A stretch of DNA of 44,619 nucleotides from Bacteroidota bacterium (GTDB taxonomy: Bacteria; Bacteroidota; Bacteroidia; 2-12-FULL-35-15): contig JANYDQ010000251.1 in NCBI GenBank assembly GCA_025363555.1, forward strand, positions 1-44,619, written 5' to 3'. The notes beneath the pieces were generated by a model. That model was given only the letters and a program-made list of their open reading frames with translations. It had not been told where the DNA came from and did no database searches. Made by a program: the position numbers and the translations under genes. Below are positions 22,076-29,600 of this stretch, in pieces (position 1 is the first letter of the stretch; each line of letters opens with the position of its first letter).

Positions 22076-22561
22076 TTAATGTTTTTCAAATGGGGTTGCA
22101 CCATCCTCTTTTTTTCCGTTAGTTGGAAATGTTTCTTCAATTGGGGCTGCCTGAACTACTCCTTTAATAGTAATCACTTTTTCAGGAGTTTTTGAATTTG
22201 AGTTAATAGTAACTGTTTTGGTAAAATTTCCGGCACGTTTAGTATCATACGTTACTTTTATTACGTTTGACTCGCCTGGCTTAATAGGAACATCTTTTGG
22301 ATAAGTAGGTACGGTACAACCGCAAGAACCTTTTGCATTAGAAATAATCAGAGGTTCTTTACCTGTGTTTTTAAACTTGAATTCATACGTTCCGTTACCT
22401 GCATAGTCAATGGTTCCAAAATCATGAACATCGGTTTCAAAAGTCATTTCTGCTAAACTTGTTGATGCAGGAGTTGCAACCTGTGCTTTACCGGACTCCT
22501 GTGCTTTAGACAAAGTTGCAGATAAGAGTATTGTACTGAATATAAGAATTACTTTTTTCAT
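22076..22561 (-). CDS. DUF1573 domain-containing secreted protein (tandem paralogue)
   Basis: FETDVHDFGTIDYAGNGTYEFKFKNTGKEPLIISNAKGSCGCTVPTYPKDVPIKPGESNVIKVTYDTKRAGNF. Confidence 0.92.
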   Translation of the reverse strand: MKKVILIFSTILLSATLSKAQESGKAQVATPASTSLAEMTFETDVHDFGTIDYAGNGTYEFKFKNTGKEPLIISNAKGSCGCTVPTYPKDVPIKPGESNVIKVTYDTKRAGNFTKTVTINSNSKTPEKVITIKGVVQAAPIEETFPTNGKKEDGATPFEKH

Positions 22562-22706
22562 AATGTATAATCTAATCGTATTTTAGTGGTTAAATTTTAC
22601 TGTTAAAGCTGTTTGCCAAAACCGTGCCAAAACCAAAAAAGGATTGAAAATATATTTTTCGTAGTTTTGCCCTCCCAATTTCGGAATGCAAAGAAACTAA
22701 ATATAT

Positions 22707-25373
22707 ATGGAAATACCAAAAACTTACGACCCAAAACTTACAGAAGACAAATGGTATGCTCACTGGATGAAGCATAAATTTTTCAAATCTACGCCAGATG
22801 AACGAGAACCATATACTATTGTAATACCTCCGCCTAACGTAACGGGAGTGCTTCACATGGGCCACATGCTGAATAATACTATACAGGATGTGTTGATTAG
22901 AAGAGCACGAATGCTGGGAAAAAATGCCTGCTGGGTACCCGGTACCGACCATGCCTCTATTGCTACGGAAGCAAAAGTGGTTGCTTTATTGAAGGAGAAA
23001 GGAATCAACAAAACGGATTTGTCGAGAGAAGATTTTTTGAAACATGCGTGGGAATGGAAAAATAAATACGGTGGAATTATTCTTAAGCAGTTAGAAAAAT
23101 TAGGTGCTTCCTGCGATTGGGACCGTACCCGATTTACAATGGAAGACGATTTAAGTGATGCGGTTATTGATGTGTTTATTGACTTATATAATAAAGGACA
23201 GATTTATCGCGGAGTTAGAATGGTGAATTGGGACCCCCAGGGCTTAACCGCTGTATCTGATGAAGAGGTAATTCATAAAGAAGTAAATTCGAAATTATAT
23301 TATGTGAAATATAAAATTGAAGGACACACCCCCAACCCCTCTCAAGAGGGGAATGTGGAAGATGAATGGATAACCATTGCCACTACACGACCGGAAACAA
23401 TTTTGGGAGATACTGCTGTGTGTGTGCATCCGGATGATGAGCGTTACAAACACTTAAAAGGCAAACGGGTCATTATCCCAATGGTAAACCGTTCGGTACC
23501 TGTTATATTTGATACCTATATTGATTTAACTTTCGGAACAGGTGCTTTAAAAGTTACTCCTGCTCATGATATTAATGATTATAATCTTGGAGTAAAACAT
23601 AATCTTGAAGTGATTGATACAATTGCTGCAAATGGTAAAATGAGTGAAGCGGCAGGATTTTACATAGGGGAAGATAGATTCGCTGTTCGTAAAAAAATTG
23701 CGAAGGATTTGGAAGAGATGGGGCAATTGGTAAAAGTGGAAGACATCAAAAATAAAGTTGGTTATAGTGAGCGTACCGATGCTGTTATAGAACCCAAACT
23801 TTCCATGCAATGGTTTTTGAAAATGGATAACATTTCGAAGCCTGCTTTGGAGAATGTATTGAACGGGGAAATAAAATTAATTCCTGAAAAGTTTGTAAAC
23901 ACTTATAAGCATTGGATGGAAAATGTTCACGATTGGTGTATTTCCCGGCAGCTATGGTGGGGACAACAAATTCCTGCGTGGTATGATGATAAAGGAAATA
24001 CGGTTGTTGCAAAAACCCATAGCGAAGCATTAGAGAAATACAAAATCAAATATCCAACATCCAATGTCCAACAGCTAAAACAAGATGAAGATGTATTAGA
24101 CACCTGGTTCTCTTCCTGGCTATGGCCCATAAGCGTGTTCGATGGTTTTAAAAATCCGGATGGTGCAGACATTAATTATTATTATCCGACCAACGATTTA
24201 GTTACCGCTCCTGAAATTTTATTTTTCTGGGTAGCACGAATGATTATTTCCGGGTATGAATATCGTGGCAAGAAACCATTTAGCAACGTATATTTAACAG
24301 GTATAGTGCGCGATAAACAAGGGCGCAAAATGAGTAAGTCGCTGGGCAACTCTCCTGACCCCATCGAATTAATTGAGAAATACGGAGCCGATGGTGTTCG
24401 TGTGGGCATGTTGCTTTGTTCCCCTGCCGGAAATGATTTACCCTTTGATGAAAGCTTATGTGAACAGGGAAGAAATTTTTCTAATAAAATATGGAATGCG
24501 TTCCGGTTGATTAATGGTTGGGAAGTTGACAACAATGCAAAACAAGGAGATGCGAATAAAATTGCAATTGAATGGTTCGATGCAAAATTTAATGAGCAAT
24601 TAGAAATCATTAACGATTTGTATTCTAAATACAGGATGAGTGAAGTGTTGATGACCACCTATAAATTAGTATGGGATGATTTCTGTGCCTGGTATTTGGA
24701 AATGATTAAGCCTGAATTTGTGGATGGCAAATCTTTACCAATTGATAAAGAAACATACGATGCGACTATTAATTTCTTTGAGAAATTATTGAAAGTATTA
24801 CATCCATGGATGCCTTTTATTACAGAAGAAATATGGCATCTTATCGGCAAGCGCAATGAAAAGGAATGTATTATTGTGGAAGAATGGCCTAAAACCAGGA
24901 ATGTAAATACCGAAATTGTAAAACATTTTGAAACAGTAATGGAAGTAATTACAAATATTAGAAATAGTCGTAAACAAAAAAATATTTCTCCTAAAGAAAA
25001 GCTACAATTATTTGAGAAAGTAAATCAGGGTGAAATAATAAAAACATATGATGCTATAATTAGTAAACTTTGTAATTTAAGTAGTTTTGAATATGTTAAT
25101 CAAAAAGTGGAAGGTGCATTTTCTTTTGTGTTAAAACATGCTGAATATTTTATCCCTCTTTCTCAAAATATTGATAAGGATGCTGAAAAGGAACGACTAA
25201 CAAAAGACCTTGATTACAATAAAGGTTTTTTAAATTCTGTTCAAATAAAATTATCGAACGAAAAATTTATGGCAAATGCTAAACCTGAAATGATAGCCAA
25301 CGAAAAGAAAAAACAAGCAGATGCCGAAGCAAAAATTAAGGCAATAGAAGAGCAACTGACAAGTTTGAATTAA
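22707..25373 (+). CDS. valS: Valine--tRNA ligase
   Basis: PPPNVTGVLHMGHMLNNTIQDVLIRRARM, ITIATTRPETILGDTAV, DEDVLDTWFSSWLWP, GRKMSKSLGNSPDP, C-terminal coiled coil. Confidence 0.97.
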   Translation: MEIPKTYDPKLTEDKWYAHWMKHKFFKSTPDEREPYTIVIPPPNVTGVLHMGHMLNNTIQDVLIRRARMLGKNACWVPGTDHASIATEAKVVALLKEKGINKTDLSREDFLKHAWEWKNKYGGIILKQLEKLGASCDWDRTRFTMEDDLSDAVIDVFIDLYNKGQIYRGVRMVNWDPQGLTAVSDEEVIHKEVNSKLYYVKYKIEGHTPNPSQEGNVEDEWITIATTRPETILGDTAVCVHPDDERYKHLKGKRVIIPMVNRSVPVIFDTYIDLTFGTGALKVTPAHDINDYNLGVKHNLEVIDTIAANGKMSEAAGFYIGEDRFAVRKKIAKDLEEMGQLVKVEDIKNKVGYSERTDAVIEPKLSMQWFLKMDNISKPALENVLNGEIKLIPEKFVNTYKHWMENVHDWCISRQLWWGQQIPAWYDDKGNTVVAKTHSEALEKYKIKYPTSNVQQLKQDEDVLDTWFSSWLWPISVFDGFKNPDGADINYYYPTNDLVTAPEILFFWVARMIISGYEYRGKKPFSNVYLTGIVRDKQGRKMSKSLGNSPDPIELIEKYGADGVRVGMLLCSPAGNDLPFDESLCEQGRNFSNKIWNAFRLINGWEVDNNAKQGDANKIAIEWFDAKFNEQLEIINDLYSKYRMSEVLMTTYKLVWDDFCAWYLEMIKPEFVDGKSLPIDKETYDATINFFEKLLKVLHPWMPFITEEIWHLIGKRNEKECIIVEEWPKTRNVNTEIVKHFETVMEVITNIRNSRKQKNISPKEKLQLFEKVNQGEIIKTYDAIISKLCNLSSFEYVNQKVEGAFSFVLKHAEYFIPLSQNIDKDAEKERLTKDLDYNKGFLNSVQIKLSNEKFMANAKPEMIANEKKKQADAEAKIKAIEEQLTSLN
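23323..23355. repeat. REP-like palindromic insert in frame within valS
   Basis: CACACCCCCAACCCCTCTCAAGAGGGGAATGTG with stem CCCCTC-TCAA-GAGGGG (23336-23351), encoding HTPNPSQEGN just before the editing-domain segment. Confidence 0.6.
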
Positions 25374-25378
25374 ATAAA

Positions 25379-25403
25379 AACGTCCCGCAAAATGCGGGAC
25401 GTT
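25379..25403. terminator. Strong terminator-like hairpin between convergent genes
   Basis: AACGTCCCGC-aaaat-GCGGGACGTT, 10-bp perfect stem. Confidence 0.85.
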
Positions 25404-25427
25404 GTGGTTTTAAAAGAACATTATTTT

Positions 25428-25934
25428 TTAAGGAAACGCACAAATAATTCCACCCATTAAAGCAAGGTTGATAATCCAGAAGCCAGTATTGATTGCAATA
25501 TACTTAAAGCCTTTGCGCTCAAACAATGCATTCGTTCCCATAATGGGAAGAGCAATAAACAATCCGGCAAGAGTTCCATGCAATGCTCCATGTTTAAAGG
25601 TACGGAATTCATTTCCATATTTATCCATCATTTCTTTTAAGTAATTCACCACATCCACACTGTAGTTTGGATTTGCCGGATCAATGTAGTGGTTCAACAT
25701 TGAATAAACATGAAATTGATGAATTACCGACCATTGTAATTCAAAAGCTAACAGAAAGCTGAAAATAAAAGCCATAATAAAAATTACAGCCATGTTAGCT
25801 CCTTTCATTTTTTCCTGGGTTACTTCGGCAGCCTTCATCCAGGCAGTGCCTAATACTTTTGGGTTGTACCAGATAAACCCCATTAACATTGGCACTAATG
25901 CCGCTACTAATACAATTAGAAAATTTATGTGCAT
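25428..25934 (-). CDS. DUF1761 domain-containing integral membrane protein
   Basis: MHINFLIVLVAALVPMLMGFIWYNPKVLGTAWMKAAEVTQEKMKGANMAVIFIMAFIFSFLLAF; internal ATG at 25934 preferred. Confidence 0.82.
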   Translation of the reverse strand: MHINFLIVLVAALVPMLMGFIWYNPKVLGTAWMKAAEVTQEKMKGANMAVIFIMAFIFSFLLAFELQWSVIHQFHVYSMLNHYIDPANPNYSVDVVNYLKEMMDKYGNEFRTFKHGALHGTLAGLFIALPIMGTNALFERKGFKYIAINTGFWIINLALMGGIICAFP

Positions 25935-26070
25935 AGTTTTATAAGTTTTAGTTCGTCCAAAGATAAATATTTTCTCATCATTCAATAATTGTATTGTATT
26001 AAATTTATTAATAAGAAATTGTTGATAAAGCTAAAGTTCCGTATAATTGCAGTTCTTTTATTTGGTCATT

Positions 26071-26640
26071 ATGAAAAAAGTTTTTTTATTACTCATTGTG
26101 TTTATTATTTCGCACATCTTTTATGCACAAAAGTTAATTGAAAATGGCATTGACCCTGTTTCAGGAATTCTTGTAAAACATACTTCGTGGGAAAAGTTTA
26201 CACAAGGGGGAGATTTTAATTCTTATTTCAGAATATCCCAGGTCGATTCTTCTTATTTTTTTGATATCCGCATTATCCTTGCCGAACGAAAAGCATTTGA
26301 AATAAAAGCTGGGCAAACGCTTATACTCACTTTATCGAACGGGGAAATGGTTACTCTCACAAATTTTAAAACTACGGAAAGTTGCCAGGGGTGCGGTGCG
26401 GTGGCTTTGGCAGGTAGCCAGGTGCCGGGTGTACAGGTGTCGTATAGTTTAAATAAACAACAACTGGCAAAACTAAGATATAATATACTGCTTACTAAGG
26501 AGGAATATGACAGGCACAAGAAAAAAATAATTGAACATATTAAATTAGACATCAGTTCAGCCACTATAGAACATAATTTATCTGAATTTAGTTTTCTCCA
26601 AATAAGAAGGGCAATTCGATTAGTAATAAACAGGCAATAG
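26071..26640 (+). CDS. Hypothetical secreted protein
   Basis: MKKVFLLLIVFIISHIFYAQ signal peptide, then a coherent globular sequence; start moved to 26071. Confidence 0.7.
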   Translation: MKKVFLLLIVFIISHIFYAQKLIENGIDPVSGILVKHTSWEKFTQGGDFNSYFRISQVDSSYFFDIRIILAERKAFEIKAGQTLILTLSNGEMVTLTNFKTTESCQGCGAVALAGSQVPGVQVSYSLNKQQLAKLRYNILLTKEEYDRHKKKIIEHIKLDISSATIEHNLSEFSFLQIRRAIRLVINRQ

Positions 26641-26793
26641 CTAAACAGTTACCCTCACACCGAACGCGACTGATAAAAGTATTCTTGTTTTTTTTTGAGA
26701 ACTCTTTTTTATTTTATCCGAATACTTCGTTAACAACAAAAAAATTTCTTATAAATTTCCGAAAATTGTTTAAAAATAACCGCAAACCTGATA

Positions 26794-26940
26794 TTTGAAC
26801 ATTTAGAGTTAAAGTTTGAGTCTTTAGAGTTCAAGTTTGAAACATTAAACTTAAAGTTTGGAACTTGAGAGTTCAAGTTTGAAACATTAAACTTAAAGTT
26901 TGAAACTTGAAAGTTAAAGTATGAAATAACAGAATTTTAG
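26794..26940. repeat. Tandem array of degenerate 21-bp units (consensus about TTTGAAACATTAAACTTAAAG)
   Basis: Unit starts at 26794,26815,26836,26857,26878,26899,26920; every step 21 bp. Confidence 0.95.
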
Positions 26941-27090
26941 GCTGATTGATTGAAAAACAGAGAAAAATTAAAACACATAAATCAAAAAAACTATAATAAC
27001 TACGATAATTACAGTAAAACAAGGAAGAAGTTTGTATAACCACCAACTCCAAATAAATTCTAAAAAAACATCCATTTTAAAGTTTATGGG

Positions 27091-27112
27091 TTGTTGGTGA
27101 AAACACCAACAA
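27091..27112. other. Perfect hairpin TTGTTGGTG-AAAA-CACCAACAA
   Basis: 9-bp perfect stem with tetraloop, immediately upstream of the third-type array; no T-run. Confidence 0.6.
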
Positions 27113-27128
27113 AGGCGGAAAAATGTCT

Positions 27129-27388
27129 TTCCGGTCATTTTTGACCATTTTTGATGTTTTTTGCTTCATTTTTGAATATGGTGTTGTTGTGTTCGAATAC
27201 GAAGCAACCGTATTTAAAAACAATGTTATCTTAACACAGAAATGATGTAACCGTATTCGAAAGTGATGCAACCGTATTCGAACATGATGTAACCTTATTC
27301 GAACGCGAAGCAATCCGAACACAAGAATGATGTAAACCGTATCCGGTAGCGAAGCAACCTGTTCGAACACGGTGTAACTGTGTTCAGA
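27129..27388. repeat. Tandem array of 21-bp (occasionally 22-bp) units with TTCGAA-like cores
   Basis: Cores at 27129(TTCCGG),27150,27171,27192(TTCGAA),27213,27256,27277,27298,27341,27362,27383; spacer motif about GATGtAACCGTA. Confidence 0.88.
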
Positions 27389-27487
27389 AATTATGTGAAA
27401 ACGCTGCCTTTTGGTCAAATTGCCTGTAATTCAAAGAACTTTTTTTCTGATGCCATAGGTATTGGAAGTAATAATACCCGGAATTTG

Positions 27488-27529
27488 TTTTTGGATAACT
27501 GCGTACACTTTTTGGATAACTGCGTACAG
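27488..27529. repeat. Two-unit 21-bp tandem repeat TTTTTGGATAACTGCGTACA[C/G]
   Basis: 27488-27508 and 27509-27529 differ only at the last base. Confidence 0.9.
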
Positions 27530-27552
27530 GGTATAATTAAAAGCAGGGCACA

Positions 27553-27702
27553 CTATTTAAACCATTTTTTAAAATCAGGAGTTTTGCTGAACGAAATATC
27601 CAGCCTTGTACCTTCACTCAATATCAGTGTTCCTCCTCTGCGATAATAAATGGATTTAACTATATAATTTAAGTTGCTAGTTGTAAGAACTTTCAAACCC
27701 CT
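27553..27702 (-). pseudogene. C-terminal remnant of a minus-strand gene (possibly a LytTR-type DNA-binding domain)
   Basis: Minus-strand reading ...GLKVLTTSNLNYIVKSIYYRRGGTLILSEGTRLDISFSKTPDFKKWFK*; no start, open only up to the inverted-repeat element. Confidence 0.4.
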
Positions 27703-27703
27703 T

Positions 27704-27869
27704 GTCCCGTAGGGACTTTATATCGGTAGAAATAAAATTTTAAAAACGCTTATTAGTCCCATAGGGACGAGATATGCTAATAAATACAATGGTTTCCATT
27801 ATTTCGTCCCTACGGGATTTATTTTCTATTCAATTATCAATTTCTACCGATATCGTGTCCCTACGGGAC
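27704..27869. mobile_element. MITE-like/palindromic repeat element bounded by GTCCCGTAGGGAC inverted repeats
   Basis: Left gtcccgtagggactttatatcggtagaaat; right reverse complement gtcccgtagggacacgatatcggtagaaat; internal copies GTCCCATAGGGAC and CGTCCCTACGGGA. No transposase ORF inside. Confidence 0.75.
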
Positions 27870-27891
27870 TTGCTACTTAAACTTGACCTGA

Positions 27892-28410
27892 ACCCTGGCA
27901 TATGCTCCCAGTGTACATGTCAAGTTGATTGAACGGCTAAATGACCATACAATTTATGTTGCAGGTGTGAGCTCAAATAATTATAAATATACTGTTTTAA
28001 AGGAGGGTGACACGGACGCAAACGGACATTTTGATTTAGGAACTTTTTCTGCAAGAAAAGATAAAAAATATGATTACTACGTAAATGAAGATGTTTACTC
28101 TTTGACAAAAGGCAAGGATAATGAAATTACAATACAGATATATGGAAGGGCATATTTATTTACCAATTTCCAGCCCCCTCCTCCTTATAATGTCGGTGAT
28201 TCTTTAACTGTAACATATACGCATTCAGTTTATACGAATCACAAATTTAAAATAACTGATATTGGCTATTCATCGCAAAACTATTATGAAATAATTAGTG
28301 GTAAGTATTCTATAAATATTGATAAATATAAATTCGGAATTTATTCTAATCTTAAAGATACTGTATTTTATCCTAATGAAACAACCAATACTTACAATGT
28401 AAATTGGTAA
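27892..28410 (+). pseudogene. Probable 5'-truncated secreted/lipoprotein gene
   Basis: Open reading TLAYAPSVHVKLIERLNDHTIYVAGVSSNNYKYTVLKEGDTDANGHFDLGTFSARKDKK... has no credible ATG or signal peptide and begins next to the 27704-27869 element. Confidence 0.5.
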
Positions 28411-28543
28411 AAAATTCCCCGTACGAGCAAAACTGAAGCGTTGAAAAGTAAAGTAGGGCTTAGGTTGTAAATAATTCAGTAAGTTTTACTTACATTTACA
28501 ACAAAATAAAACAATGAAATTATTTTTAGATAAGTACAACTTA

Positions 28544-28624
28544 TCAGTTAATCTGCAACCTTAACCCCACCGCACAAGCCAGCCAGTAAGTATAGTTCGT
28601 AAAGGGATTTAATGTAAATGGAGA
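28544..28624 (-). pseudogene. C-terminal remnant of an outer-membrane or surface protein
   Basis: Minus-strand reading SPFTLNPFTNYTYWLACAVGLRLQIN* with in-frame stop immediately upstream. Confidence 0.4.
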
Positions 28625-28647
28625 TTACAACGATGAACTGCCCCCCT

Positions 28648-28695
28648 CGAACTCGTTTGTAACGAGTTCGGTTGAGAATTGCGATTGTATCGCAA
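28648..28695. repeat. Double-hairpin REP-like element
   Basis: CGAACTCGTT-tgt-AACGAGTTCG (28648-28670) followed by TTGCGAT-tgt-ATCGCAA (28679-28695). Confidence 0.75.
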
Positions 28696-28699
28696 CTAT

Positions 28700-28740
28700 A
28701 AAAAAACTCCCTTCAAAAAAATGTAGGGTTTTTTTATTTG
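28700..28740 (-). terminator. Terminator-like inverted repeat downstream of the ftsE-like gene
   Basis: AAAAAACTCCCT...AGGGTTTTTTT flanked by A/T runs, next to the CDS end at 28764. Confidence 0.6.
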
Positions 28741-28763
28741 AGTATGAATTTTATAGTTGTCAA

Positions 28764-29438
28764 TTAATTTGCTTCCGTCAGTTTTCCATTCTCACATTTA
28801 ATAGTTCTCGAAGGAAATTTTTCAAACATCATAATATCATGCGTGGCGATAAGTACCGCCCTGCCGCTTCGGCTTATTTCCAATAAAATATTAATAATCC
28901 CTTCCGATGTTTCCGGGTCCAGGTTTCCGGTTGGCTCATCTGCCAGTATTAATTCAGGGTCGTTTAATAATGCCCGTGCAATAGCTATTCGCTGTTGCTC
29001 TCCACCCGAAAGTTCATGTGGCATTTTAAAACTTTTGGTTGTTAAGTGTACCTTGTCCAGCACATCATTAATCCGCTTTTGCATTTCCTGCTTACCTTTC
29101 CAGCCTGTTGCCTTTAATACAAACAGTAAATTATCATTCACTGTTCTGTCGGTCAGCAATTGAAAATCCTGGAAAACGATGCCCAGTTTTCTTCTCAAAA
29201 AAGGAATTTCTTTTCGTTTAATTGTTTTTAAATCAAAACCAGCCACACTTGCCGAACCGTCCTTTACATCCAAATCGGCATATAGTGTTTTGAGTAAACT
29301 GCTTTTTCCGCTTCCTGTTTTTCCCAGTAAATAAACAAATTCTCCTTTATCAATGGTCAGCATAACATTGGTAAGAACCAGGTTATGCTTTTGAAAAATG
29401 GAAACATTATCTAAACTTATTATTGTGTCGAGTGCCAT
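28764..29438 (-). CDS. FtsE-like ABC transporter ATP-binding protein
   Basis: [73 protein letters not shown]. Confidence 0.9.
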   Translation of the reverse strand: MALDTIISLDNVSIFQKHNLVLTNVMLTIDKGEFVYLLGKTGSGKSSLLKTLYADLDVKDGSASVAGFDLKTIKRKEIPFLRRKLGIVFQDFQLLTDRTVNDNLLFVLKATGWKGKQEMQKRINDVLDKVHLTTKSFKMPHELSGGEQQRIAIARALLNDPELILADEPTGNLDPETSEGIINILLEISRSGRAVLIATHDIMMFEKFPSRTIKCENGKLTEAN

Positions 29439-29600
29439 AGTGTGTTGTTTAAAACATCCGAAAATTACTTCATTTCCCTGTAATAATTTTTTTTCACGAA
29501 CAATATTTTAAACATCCCTGCGTTAATAACTTAATTGAACTTTAAAATTTAGGGCTTTTATCCTTGCTAATTTTACACCATTAAAACTTTAAAACACCGA

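Noticed and set aside
22590-22952. Minus-strand 120-aa ORF overlapping valS start
   Set aside because: Antisense to the clearly coding valS N-terminus.
24040-24090. Repeat-like insert in valS (YPTSNVQQ, ccaacatccaatgtccaaca)
   Set aside because: Although the DNA looks repetitive, the segment length seems compatible with ordinary ValRS spacing before DEDVLDTWFSS, so there is no clear insertion.
27077-27418. Minus-strand 113-aa ORF with RIRLHHF repeats
   Set aside because: Same reason: translation of the 21-bp array 3; frame is disturbed at 22-bp steps in the array.
27380-27646. Plus-strand 88-aa ORF
   Set aside because: Runs over the 21-bp duplication and antisense to the minus-strand remnant whose peptide looks more protein-like.
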